Positions 32,801-42,753 of a stretch of 64,000 bases of DNA are shown here, piece by piece. This stretch comes from Strigamia acuminata. Its lineage: Eukaryota; Arthropoda; Chilopoda; Geophilomorpha; Linotaeniidae. The position numbers were made by a program, and so were the translations under genes. How positions within the stretch are numbered: the stretch's first letter is position 1; each line of letters opens with the position of its first letter. Below the pieces are notes generated by a model. The model had not been told where the DNA came from. It did no database searches and saw only the letters and a list, made by a program, of their open reading frames with translations. The DNA lies in the NCBI GenBank assembly GCA_949358305.1, contig OX442314.1, positions 62,753,369-62,817,368 on the forward strand, written 5' to 3'.

Positions 32801-35800
32801 TTCAATTCTAAGCCAAAGAAATTCGATTTTAGACCAAAAAATTGATTAGTGGACATAAAAATTCAATTTTAGACAAAAAAAAAATAACACAAGCTTAATT
32901 TACGCTACAAAAAAAAAAAAAAAAAAAAATTCCATTTTTTTTCTTCAAAAATCCTCAAATCAATTCAAATTTCAAAATCCACTTCTCAACTCATAAATCC
33001 CCATCTAGTTAGCCCACCTGATTTCCGCCCCCAATAAATCACCCGTTCGAAAATTACCTCATTAACCAACTTTACCTGAACACATTTTAATTAATTTCCT
33101 CCACCATCAGACCCAACCTTCGACGGAAAAACCTCCGAAATGTATTTGGCAGAAATCTCCCCGCGCGGTTTGTCATTGCACCTGAGGGACGCGCGCCGCG
33201 ACTTGAAATTAGATCAGACGTTGTGCGAAGAAGTTCTCTTTAAATCTATCGGACAAAGCGCCATTTCTATGGGTCGGGGGCGTTCTGTGTACTCGGCCCT
33301 GATGGAATTTGCTCCACAAAAGAACCCCGGGGCACCGCGTTGCCCGTTGAGGTGTCGGCTTCGTCCAACGGACCCGTTTACGCGTGAAATCAATCATTTC
33401 GCCCATCCCGGCTACTCCTTTTGACCCGCCCGAGACGACGCGACACCCGGCGGTCGTTTCGCGCGTAATTGATCGGTGTCAAATCGGGGGAAAACGAACG
33501 GATGGGATTTTTCGAACGTGATTCGATTCGAGCGTTTGTCGAACGAGGCGAAATGCGATTTTGATGCGAAATTAACTTGTTTGCTGCGAATTTAATTTAA
33601 CGAAGTGAAGGGAAAAGAAAAAAGGGAAATTATTTTAGGGGCAAAAATGGAGGAAATTGCAATTTCCTGTTCGCTCGTTTCTCGCCCGATTTTCTTGCCA
33701 GATTCACCTTTTAAATTGGGTTCCATTTATTTGTACACTATTTGTACACTATTTTTCCTTATTTTAACACTATTTTCCCTTATTTGTACACTATTTTCCC
33801 TTAGTTTTACACTTTTTCCCCTTATTTTTACACTATTTTACGTTATTTTTACAATATTTTCTCTTATTTTACACTATTTTCCCATTTTCCCTTATTTGTA
33901 CACTATTTTCCCTTATTTTTACACTTTCCCTTATGTTTACACTATTTTCCCATTATTTTTCCATTTTTCCATATTTTTACAATTTAAACACAAATCTCCG
34001 TTGAGATAATATCTGATAGGATTAATTTTACTTTTACAGTATTCCAAAGTTTAGTGTAAAAATAAGTGAAAATAGTGTACAAATAATACAATCCCCTTTT
34101 TTTAAACCGTAAAATCAACTTTAATTATTAACTTTAAATAATTAACTTAAAAAAAATATATATCCGATCAATTTTTCTTTTTTCTTTCGAATCTTTAGAA
34201 AATCGAGGAATGAAGTTGAGTGAGTTGTTGATTCGAGCGAGTGCTCGTGTGTTGGCAGCGATAAAGGAAAACGCGGGCCAGGAATTGCTTTCGAGCCGGC
34301 AAAAATCGCGCAAAGATGCGTTTGACAGGTGTCCGAAGTATTGTCACATGATACAACACTCGAGACACCGGAGGAAAAAAAATTAAAAGGGAAAAGACGG
34401 AAGGAAAAAAGGAAAATGTCTTACAGGGCTGCGCAGATTGCTTTTGGATGTTTTAAGCAAAATTCCGGCGTGCACTTGGGCTGGCAGAAAGCGGCGTGAC
34501 CCTGGTCCGAATTGAACACCTCGGGAGTCACTAAAAATAAAGTTAAGAATGAGGTTTTAAAAAGAATGTCAAGCGATTGGTCTCGCTGTTGGTTGATAAA
34601 GGGAAGTGGAATAGATTTGGAGAGTTTGTTTTCTTTGTTGTTTATCCGTGAAATTTTGTAATTTTGTTATCGATGGATTTTAAACTGGGTTTGAGTGCCT
34701 GACCCCTGAAAAATGCGAGTCGAAGCGGAAAAAAGGAGGTTAAAGTGTGTTGACGTTCGAGTCGGGCGTGATTCGAAGTGACAGGTAATGAGGAGGGAAT
34801 TCGGGAAAATTTTTTTTGAAAAATTTCAAAATTATTAAGTGCGAAAAATATTTTTAAAAATTCGAAAACATCGAAAAAATCTCGAAAAAGCTGAAAAAAT
34901 CTCAAAAAAACTTAAAAAAATTTTGAAAAACTCGAAAAATAAAAACAAATTCGAAACAATCTCAAAAAACTCGAATAAATCTAAAAAAAAACTGGAAAAA
35001 TTCTCGAAAAACTCAAAAAATCTCGAAATACTCGAAAAAATCTCGAAAAACTCAAAAAAAAACTCAAAAAAAACTCAAAAAAACTCGAAAAATAGAAACA
35101 AACTCGAAAAATAAAAAAAAACTCGAATATATCTTAAAGAAACTCGAAAATTTCTCGAAAAAATCTCGACAAACTTTCATTTTGAATCACTTTATCTTAA
35201 GTTATCTGTAGTTTTTCTAAGTGGTAGACTCAAACAGTCGTTTAAGATGAAGTGATTCAAAATGATAGTATTAGTATTTCGAGATTTTTTCGAGATTTTC
35301 GAGATTTTTTCGAGATTTTCGAGATTTTTTCGAGATTTTCGAGATTTTTCGAGCTTTTCGAGATTTTTTCGAGCTTTTCGAGATTTTTTTCGAGTATTTC
35401 TCCCAAAATTTCTCCAAAAATTCGAAACAAACTCAAACAATCGCAATAAAACTCGAAGAAATTGCAAAAAACTACAAAAATTCGAAACAATAGCAAAAAA
35501 AGTCGTTAAAACCTAAAAAAAAATAATAAAAAGAACTCCCAAAAAAACTGAATAAACCTAAAAAATTGCAAACAATCTCGAAAAAACGTCAAAAACGGAA
35601 CATTTCTTACATTTTTTGCACATTCCTTTCTTGTTGTGATACAGTAGCATTTTTCCATCGTTGGTTTGATGATGCCAAACCTGATTCTCGTGAATCTGGC
35701 AGTAGTGGCCTCGATCACATCTGCCCAGGTAATTCCAATGGCCCCCGCACGTCTCGCCGTCGACGCGCGCGCACACGGGGCAGCAGCGGCACACACCGAG

Positions 35801-35977
35801 CGTCACTCCGCCGCGACATTTGAGCCGCTCGGCGCGACGCGGTACGCAGTGGATCTGCTCGCACGGCGGGCACTGGAGACCCTCGACTTCGCCGCTCAGG
35901 CTGGATTCGCCGCTGCGCGCGAGTACGAGCACGAGGAGAGCGGCGGCGAACGCCATCCGTGGCCGGTCTCCTCCCAT
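23849..35977 (-). CDS. Secreted cysteine-rich protein with IGFBP-type N-terminal domain (4 exons, 264 aa)
   Basis: Exons 35977-35611, 34530-34425, 28202-28007 and 23974-23849 join in phase (1, 2, 0) with GT..AG borders. The start at 35977 has a good context (G at -3 and +4); an ATG 21 bp downstream is the alternative. A signal peptide (about 1-29) precedes a cysteine domain with CPPCEQIHC and the IGFBP signature C-x-C-C-x2-C-A-x6-C (residues 63-77). Exons 2 and 3 add further cysteine pairs (CQPKCTPEFC, CQNPCQHTSCSACRF, CVKCTADDFSC). The last exon encodes a Gly/Ser/Ala-rich tail. IGFBP-type domains bind insulin-like peptides or act in matrix proteins such as CRIM1; which applies here is open. 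I do not recognise a named orthologue. The introns are 1.1, 6.2 and 4.0 kb and hold most of the minisatellites of this region. Confidence 0.75.
25200..25800. other. GC-rich island in intron 3 of the IGFBP-type gene
   Basis: CpG-containing, high-complexity DNA in an AT-rich intron. A 224-codon plus-strand frame crosses it (24977-25651), but it also runs through a T-rich tract and lacks any domain, so I treat it as chance. Possible regulatory element. Confidence 0.4.
25920..26570. repeat. Minisatellite, 20 bp unit
   Basis: About 30 copies of a unit like AAAATACTATTTTAGACCAG. The core TTTTAGACCA-AAAATA resembles the arrays at 6.5 and 32 kb. Confidence 0.9.
26790..27250. other. GC-rich island in intron 3
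   Basis: GC-rich, purine-rich sequence between two repeat arrays. The frames on both strands look non-coding. Possible regulatory DNA. Confidence 0.35.
27285..27690. repeat. 70-bp tandem repeat, five copies (3+2)
   Basis: Copies start at 27285, 27355, 27425, 27531 and 27601. The unit begins TATAATGGCCGCCGTT and contains GGTGGTTAGAAATCCCGGC. The third and fifth copies are followed by a related TATTTATATTTA(T/C)AAGATTCGG spacer, so the array looks like a duplicated higher-order block. On the minus strand, the sense strand of the host gene, each unit junction carries a GCCATTATAAATAG word. Confidence 0.95.
28690..28835. repeat. GAGCCGCCCTC-rich element remnant
   Basis: AAGAGCCGCCCTC and TAGCCGC words repeat here. 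The same words occur around 29305 and in the MITE at 62136-62349, so this is probably part of one family. Confidence 0.6.
28920..29290. repeat. Minisatellite, 20-21 bp unit
   Basis: About 17 copies of a unit like GTGAAATTTCAATGGAAAAA. Where the unit is 21 bp it gives an open frame of seven-residue repeats on both strands, which is a by-product of the period. Confidence 0.9.
29342..29399. repeat. 58-bp perfect palindrome
   Basis: AACTACTGTATTTTATCAAATAAGAGCC is followed by a central GT and then the exact complement. The arm matches the ends of the MITE at 62136-62349 (TACCGTATTTTACC-AATAAGAGCC) with few changes. Confidence 0.9.
29400..31930. other. Intron 2 sequence with a 115-bp direct repeat
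   Basis: 30451-30567 and 30681-30797 are diverged direct copies (AATAAAAATTCCTATCTGCCC...AGTAGCGCACTCTGG), 230 bp apart. A GC-richer block at 29990-30350 may be regulatory. 31200-31290 and 31470-31495 hold GCCGGCTT and CTAAACGCCGGGG words like those of the element at 61925. No exon recognised. Confidence 0.45.
31940..32895. repeat. Minisatellite, about 20 bp unit, 950 bp long
   Basis: More than 40 imperfect copies of a unit like AATTTTAGGCCAAAAAATT, with segments using TTTTAAGCTAAAAAA. It is the longest array of the window. Confidence 0.9.
33120..33560. other. GC-rich island in intron 2
   Basis: Higher-complexity sequence with CpG. A 94-codon plus-strand frame (33140-33424) has no recognisable feature and is antisense to the host gene. 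Possible enhancer. Confidence 0.35.
33730..33985. repeat. Minisatellite, about 20 bp unit
   Basis: About a dozen copies of a unit like TTTACACTATTTTCCCTTAT. Confidence 0.85.
34840..35165. repeat. CTCGAAAAA-type simple repeat in intron 1
   Basis: Short AACTCGAAAAA-like words repeat with variable spacing. They are mirrored by the complementary array at 35278-35400, so intron 1 could fold into an imperfect large hairpin. Confidence 0.8.
35278..35400. repeat. TTTTCGAGA-type simple repeat in intron 1
   Basis: Tandem GAGATTTTTTCGAGATTTTC words in the opposite orientation to the array at 34840-35165. Confidence 0.85.
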
Positions 35978-36299
35978 CCCTCGTGCCACGTGCTACGTTG
36001 TGCGGCTGGCGGTCGACTGGTTCGATGGCGCATGCGCGCGAGAGTTGCTTCGCTCCAGCCGCGGCCTCCTTCCACCTCAATGGAATATCTCCAATTTAAA
36101 AGATAGAAAGTCGTTTTTCGTGAGATTAAAATTGGATAATGGAAGTTTGGTTTTTAATAGTTAATTTCGTGGAAAAAATTGTAGGGTTAGTTGACTCTTT
36201 TTTTTGTGTGGTCCGAGGTCGGGTTTACTTCTGGAGTGACGACAGGGGGGACCAAGGGGGAATTCATGAGTGAGGAACAGTCTGAATTGAACTCATGTT
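35978..36299 (-). other. 5' flank of the IGFBP-type gene
   Basis: GC-rich next to the start codon, then AT-rich. It probably contains the 5' UTR and promoter. No clear TATA box seen. Confidence 0.35.
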
Positions 36300-37060
36300 T
36301 ATGGGATTCATGTGGATTCTGATGAAAAAAAAATATCAATTCCAGCACAATTCAAAAATTTAGAGATTCAGATGAATTTAGGAAGATTTAGATACGTCTA
36401 GGTAGAGGTAAAAAAAATCAGAGAGATTAAAAAAAATGTCAGAAATTTAGAAGCATTTGGATAGGTTCAGAAAAGTGTAGAGATTGAGAGAAATTTAGAG
36501 ATTTAGAAAAAATTAGAAATTTAGAACAATTTAGATATTCAGAAAATTTTAGAGATACAGAAGAATTTGGAAAGATTCAGAAAAATTTGGTAAGATTCAG
36601 TAAAATTTGGAAAGATTTAAAAAAAATTAGAGATTCAGAAAAATTCAGAGATTTTCAAAAGCATCCAGGGAGATTTACAAAGAGTTGGACAGATTCTGAA
36701 GAATTCTAGAAGATTCAGAGTAGTAGCCCTAGAGTAGATTCAGATGAATTTTGGGTAGATTCACAAGAATTTTTGATAGATTCACAAGGATTTTGTGTCG
36801 ATTTACATGGATTTTGGGTAGATTCAACAGGACCCTGAGAGTTACAGAAGAATTTAAATAGATACAGAAAGATTTGATAGATTCAGAAGGGTCTGAATAG
36901 ATTCACAAGGATTTTGATAGATTCAGAAGAATTTGGATAAATTTAGAAAGATTTGGATAGATTCAAAAAGATTTGGATAGATTCAAAAGGATCTGTAAAG
37001 ATTCAGAAGGATTTGGATACATTCAGAAAGATTTGAATAAATCCAGAATAAATCTCCTGG
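36300..37060. repeat. Minisatellite, GATTCAGAAGAATTTGGATA-like unit
   Basis: Some 30 degenerate copies built from GATTCAGA, AATTTAGA and GATTTGGATA words, unit about 15-20 bp. Confidence 0.8.
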
Positions 37061-37954
37061 AAATCAGAGACGACACACAAATTTAGGATTCAAAATCCAG
37101 CAATTTGAGAGGGATTCAGCAGGATTCAGAAATAATTTCACGCAAATCACCACGAGATAATACGAGACCATCGCCAAACCGGACATTAGGGATTCAGTTC
37201 AGTTACAACAAGATTCAAAAGATTTGAAAACTGGCGTGAGAATTGTTCAGACAATTGTCACCTCCCATGGCCCTGCTGCAATTGCGGTCGCCAACCCATC
37301 CAAGTTCGCCGCGAATTTGACGAACAACAAGGGCGGAGCAGCACGTCGACCTCCCCCGGAGTTTCCCGCCGAGATGAGCCTCGAATGACGGATGGCCCAG
37401 GCAGCGACTACGGGAGACGAGGGTCGTGCATCTCCCTGCGAAAAAAAGCCTTTTCCCCCCATACGTCTTTCGCTTCGCCCGCATTAGCTGCGACCTCTCT
37501 ACGGCGAATGCTGCGGGGAAGCGCTGGACGGCTGACTTGGTTCTATCGGGGGTTTGCATCGTTTTCCCACGTGATTGTGGTCAGGTGCTCAGACAAATGG
37601 CGATGTCTCAATTTGTCGGAACGACAATGAAGAGGGGCGTCTTCGTGGGTGGCTAAGCAGGCGGTTTAAATCAGATTTTGAATCAGATTTTAAGGAGAAT
37701 TTTTTTTGTGTGGATTTTTTTAATCGTTTTATTTTTTTAGGGATAAAAAGCGACTGAAAAGGTTTTTCAACGAAATAATCGAGTTCTTTTTTGTACACGA
37801 AATTATCGCCTGGGTGATTGCAGCGCCATCTAACGGTGCGGATATGAAATACTAGCACACATTTTCGCCAAGAGAGAGCCGCAGCACTTGGTAAAGATTT
37901 TTAATGGTTTGATAGTGGATGAGTTTTGGTTTAATTTTTTGGAAAAAAAGAAAA
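37061..37954. other. GC-rich block and flank, no gene recognised
   Basis: 37240-37560 is GC-rich; frames on both strands look non-coding. GCGCCATCT (complement of AGATGGCGC) lies at 37823-37831. Confidence 0.3.
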
Positions 37955-38400
37955 AACCAAATTTCTTCAAATTCATCCAAATTCATCCAAATTCTTCCAA
38001 ATTCATCCAAAATCATCCAAAATCATCCAAATTCATCCAAATTCATCAAAAATTGGTAAAATTTTATCAAAAATCACCAAAAACTTGTCAAATTTCATCA
38101 AAAATCACCAAAAATTTGTCAAATTTTATCAAAAATTACCTAATTCTTTCAAATTCACCCAAATTCGTCCAAACTCACCCAAATTCGTCCAAATTCTTCC
38201 AAATTCATCCAAATTCACCAAAAATTTATCAAACTTTATCAAAAATCACAAAAATTTGTCAAATTTCATCAAAAATCACAAAAATTTGTCAAATTTCATC
38301 AAAAATCACAAAAATTTGTCAAATTTCATCAAAAATCACCAAAAACTTGGGAAAATTAAGCAAAATTTCGACAGATATTTTGACAAATTCGAGAAATATT
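37955..38400. repeat. Minisatellite of CAAATTCATC and CAAAAATTTGTC words
   Basis: The first part repeats CCAAATTCAT about every 10 bp. The second repeats AAATTTCATCAAAAATCACAAAAATTTGTC about every 30 bp. The long Asn/Lys/Ile/Ser frame across it (37888-38475) comes from the repeat. Confidence 0.85.
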
Positions 38401-39549
38401 TTTAAAAAAATATGCAATTTTTTCCTGTATTGTGCGATTGGACTGCAGCGTTACGCTTCTGTTACTATGCACTAGTTTCTATGGCAACCGCCGTTATCTT
38501 TGTTTTTTTGAAGTTTGATAAGTTGCACTTTTTCGCTCACGCACGATTAAACGCATTTTTATTTCGTTTGAACGTTGTTGAAGTTGCTAAACACTACAAA
38601 AATGGTAGCAGACGATTGCTAAAGGTAAATGGAATCTATAAATTTTCTTTTTGAACAATAATCTAAGTTTTTTTAATTGTATTTTCGTGCATCGAACGTT
38701 AGGCCTAACTCATGGAATTGAATTCGATCTTTGCCCACCAGAACTCCTTTCGACTGCATTCTTTTTGATCAGGTAAGCCAAATGACTTCACTAAATATTT
38801 GTACATTATTTAAAGATTGTGGCGGAAAGCTAGTTCTGCATTTTACAATCCGCACCTTGCAATTGCAAATCTTTACACTCCAAAAAACATTTTGTCGTGA
38901 CAGCTATTATTAAATTTGTTGCAACCAAAATTTTTATTAAAATAGGTGACAACCAACTAAGTTCCTCGACAAAATTAGTTTGTTGTATGTGATATACCCA
39001 TATCGCTCGGTCGGGGCGTACAATCACATGTAGCAGTAAGATAAACATTTGCATCTATAAATGACAATGATTTCCAAAACTGCAAACTGCCATTTTGAGT
39101 GGGAGAAAGCAAAACAAACTTCACACAGTTGTCACATTGTTATATTCCAGCTTCTGCTCAGTTTACATATTCTTTAATAAATAGCATTTAAATAGGTTTT
39201 GTTTTATGAAGTTCCTACATGAAAAAATATGCTTTTTTATGTTATAAAAATTTCTCACAACACCTTATCTATTCCAATAAGTCACAAAATCCACAATACT
39301 TGATTAGATTAAACTAGAAAAGAAACGGCGCAATAACTAGACATCAAACTTCAGGTAGTTGAAATAACACACCCACTTCTCATTTGCAGACCATTACAAC
39401 CAGCCATTTATATCGCCGTGTTTTCAACAATATTCAATAAGGAGACTTTTCTTCACATTTCAAGGGTAAAGTGAATTTTTTTTATAACCATTGTTTGGAC
39501 TTAATAGAAGAATTCCTGTGAGTGACATACCCAAAAGTATTTATGCCTA
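38401..39549. other. Intergenic with one dispersed repeat
   Basis: 39030-39117 is nearly identical to the last 84 bases of the window (63917-64000), starting GTAGCAGTAAGATAAACATT. No gene recognised. Confidence 0.4.
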
Positions 39550-39784
39550 CAGTCAGCGCACGGTATCTTGATGCTAAATTCGTACTGCGCATCTCATTCT
39601 GCGCAGACGATTTTCTAATTCCAGTTGTTATTTAGCAGTATTAAGCCTAACATTAGGCCTATCAATGCTAAAATAAAGTAAATAAACACAAATATTTTGG
39701 TCATACTGTGTGAATTAATTTTAATGATGAGTTTATTGTTTTATTATTTTAGCATTATTAGGCCTAATAATAGGCTTAGTACTG

Positions 39785-41445
39785 TGTGACAAATTAGCAA
39801 TAGATGGCGCCACTAGTACTAGCGGCAAATTCAACCTCGAACTTACTATTTTCTGTAGAAATAGTTCACAAACATATTGTTATGTTTGTTATGACTAAAT
39901 GTAATTTAAATCGATAATATAAAGATATATTATCACTATTTAATAAGATAAAGCAGGTATTCTTGCTTTATCACGGATACGTGACACGAAACCCATTTTC
40001 AGAATGTATTTCCGTTCTGTGTATCCATTTCCTGTCCCCGGTATCCAGTTCCGGTTTATGCTAAAGATTAGCATAATCCAAACTTGCATCCCTGTATCCA
40101 CTTCCTGCGATACAGGATTGGTGGAACTTAATCCCACCAAGTATAAAACTCCCTGACAACAGGAAGTTAAGTTAGTCTTGTTTTCTGGTTATTTGGTATG
40201 TTCCGCATGTCAAATAGTCGTTTCTTACTCAGGGCATGGTCCTGCCGGACCATGCATAACATGGCTCTGCTGAGCCATGCAACCCCCGTCAACTGAAGGC
40301 AAAGTTCGGACTATTCATTTCCGTCAAACGGTCTTGCCGAGGAGAAAGCCTCCCGCATAAGTATCCTCGTGGTCGGACAATAGAATCACGTGTGATACCA
40401 AAGTATTTAGTAACCGTCAGTAGCACTGTTACTGCAAGAGATTGACTCCATCACCTGATAGTGCCAAAGCAGTCTGCATGCAAACACATGTAGTTACCGC
40501 CAGTAGCACTATGTGTTTGGGAATGTTATATCTCTTCGGTGATGGTGCCAAAGCAGTCTACTTATGAGTAGTATCTCGGGTGATTAATTCTGTTGTGCAG
40601 AACTGCGGGCTATATCCCCCTGAGTACCAGTGCCGTCTCTCACCGCACTGTTATTTAGGGCACGCGCGATACTGTTCTGCTCAGCAAGGCGAACTTTGAC
40701 GGCAATTGTGTGTTGCGATGTTTAACCCTAATTTATTTTATAGTTAATAATAAACATTAATTGTTTAAACTTGGCAACAAGTTAACAATCGAAGCAAGTC
40801 ACGAGACTTGCTTCACCGTATGACGAATCAAATTCGTAACAATAAATTGAATACAATTTATTGAGTTAATTTATTAAACTCACAACGTCCCGAATTAATT
40901 ATAATTCAGAAGTGGAACCTTGAAGAATAAATGACTTCACTTATTTATTACCAATTTCCAACCCTAGTTGTGGCGGTGCACATGAGTCAACCGCACCTCT
41001 CGGGTCGAACCAAGAAGCATTACACGGACCATTACACGATACGAACCAGGAACGCGAAGGAACGCGAAGGAACCAGTTCCACGATTACGAAGCGCCGACG
41101 GAAGCCGCGAGGACACAGCCAGCCCGGCTACACGTAGATGACATCTTTAACTCGGTCGAGCGGGCGTTTTGCCGTTCCCGAACCCAGGATCACCATTAAC
41201 CGTAATCATATTATTTTAGGGCTGTTTCACAGCCAATTATTTGTATAGTTTAACTTGTAAATTAACTTGCCAAATGTCGGCATTAGAATTTGTATAACTT
41301 TAGTAATTGATTGTATTGGATAAAACCAATAAATGTCACGTTTTGAGAAACTCTGTTGTCTTTATTATCTCGTATTTTATTCACTATTTGCGCGACTTAT
41401 ACCCGGTACTATCATGCGATAGGAGTTGTGGTCGTCACCGTCACA
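39785..41445 (+). repeat. Solo LTR, 1661 bp, with ACTG target duplication
   Basis: It begins TGTGAC and ends GTCACA, with ACTG directly on both sides (39781-39784, 41446-41449). Inside are AGATGGCGC (39802-39810), a TATA box (TATAAAA, 40142-40148), a hairpin cluster (40235-40660) and AATAAA (41328-41333). The same ends, length and order of parts occur in the LTR at 3464-5046. A 68-codon frame (40931-41137) inside is probably chance. Confidence 0.85.
40235..40660 (+). other. Tandem hairpins in the solo LTR leader
   Basis: GCATGGTCC-TGCC-GGACCATGC is followed at once by CATGGCTC-TGCT-GAGCCATG: same loop type, different but paired stem bases. Further on, a unit with GTA-ACCG-CAGTAGCACT...GATGGTGCCAAAGCAGTC occurs twice (about 40410-40480 and 40491-40560). 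Confidence 0.6.
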
Positions 41446-41538
41446 ACTGCTAAATAACAACTGGAATTAGAAAATCGTCTGCGCAGAATAGGATGCGCAG
41501 TACGAATTTAGCATCAAGATACCGTGCGCTGACTGTAG

Positions 41539-42273
41539 TTCATACTTGAACCACTTATGTAGAAGTTGTGACTTTTAGAAAGTTTAATTTCTACAAGTGT
41601 GATTGATCTATTCATAGACTGTTCACACTTATTCATGAGTTATGTAGTAGAGTCAATAATGCAAAAATGCAATAATGCAATAATGCACCTCTTCAAAATG
41701 TGTGGCAAAATTTTACCCACTGAAAGGTAGGGGTTTGCATTTCTACTTGCAGCTAATGAACCATTAAAGATAGAAACTTCTACTTTTTTTAAAAGTAAGA
41801 CAGATGCCAGTTTAGTAATCTCACATATTTTTTAAATTTTTGTTTGCATGTAAACTTGATGATTTTGGGGCCGAAATGAAGGTCACGATCTTGTTTCCAC
41901 TCTATCGAAACGACCGAAACGCATTTTCTTTCGTATTTCACGAACCATTAGGGCTAGAAGTATGTACTTTTTTTTAAAAGAAAGCTTGTTTTTCTCTCTA
42001 CATTTTGATGTGTTTTATTAATTTTTACATGCTATGGAGGGTACTTAATTTTGATGCGGAAAGTAGCAATAAAAATTGATTTGGCATCCATTTTACATTT
42101 TGGATTTTTCTACGATCAGTCATGTGACAGAATGAGGGCAGGACTTAGAGTTGTGATGTCAAGTTGTAGAAGTGTCGCCATTTTGTTCTGAGGTGTAGAA
42201 AACTGGAACCAAGTGTGAACACAAAACTTTCTAAAAGTGGGCGAGTTATGTAATTAAGTGGTTCATGTATGAA
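41539..42273. mobile_element. TIR element, 735 bp, no transposase
   Basis: The left end TTCATACTTGAACCACTTA is matched, inverted, by the right end (TTCATACATGAACCACTTA on the minus strand). CTTTTAGAAAGTTT and CACACTT follow in both arms. It abuts the MITE that ends at 41535/41537. No clear target duplication was identified. Confidence 0.7.
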
Positions 42274-42418
42274 TTGTTGTGTTCTCGCACAATTGATGAA
42301 AACTGATGAATATCTAAGGATTGAAGTGGATATGAAGAAAAAAGACAACATGTTAGCGTTAGCGTAAAACCGAAAGTGGGTCCGTTACAGTTTATTTACG
42401 GTATACGCACGGTGCGCT

Positions 42419-42427
42419 AGATGGCGC
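42419..42427 (+). promoter_or_regulatory. AGATGGCGC site upstream of NACHT gene
   Basis: CTAGATGGCGCTAA lies 330 bp upstream of the start codon. The word is like the core of insect CTCF/insulator sites; function here is inferred. Confidence 0.3.
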
Positions 42428-42753
42428 TAATACATTAATGACATGCGGAAATGTCAAGTAAGATGCGAGTTTGTTTGAATCTAACTTGGCCCTGGTTTTA
42501 ATGTCAGTTTAACTCGAATTCTGAGGATCTATTGCAGTGAAAGGTCAATGTTGGGATGGGTATGTCTGTACAGAAGACCAAACTTCACTTGTGAAATTAC
42601 TTACAGATTGGACAGTTTTCAAAAAGACGATCTCAAACAAGAAATTTATAATAACAAACAAAAGAGGTATAAGTATTATAATTTTGTATCATTATTCATT
42701 AACAAACACTCACAGAACAGTTCTTTTGAATATTTTACAGAGATTTTAATAAC

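Larger units (their letters stand above)
39550..41535. mobile_element. Palindromic TA-target MITE, split by a solo LTR
   Basis: The ends CAGTCAGCGCACGGTATCTT and its complement are flanked by TA (39548-39549, 41536-41537). The inverted arms extend through CCAGTTGTTATTTAGCAGTA to GGCCTA(T/A) and TAAAATAA words, about 150 bp on each side. Removing the solo LTR and one copy of its ACTG duplication leaves an almost fully palindromic 321-bp element. A TA target and such ends fit the Tc1/mariner group. No transposase. Confidence 0.85.

Noticed and set aside
33140-33424. 94-codon ORF in intron 2 of the IGFBP-type gene
   Set aside because: No signal, domain or splice site support; the GC-rich composition explains the open frame.
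37888-38475. 195-codon Asn/Lys/Ser/Ile-rich ORF
   Set aside because: Encoded by the simple repeat at 37955-38400 and rich in low-complexity residues.
40931-41137. 68-codon ORF inside the solo LTR
   Set aside because: Short, with no recognisable feature; no counterpart recognised in the related LTR at 3464-5046.
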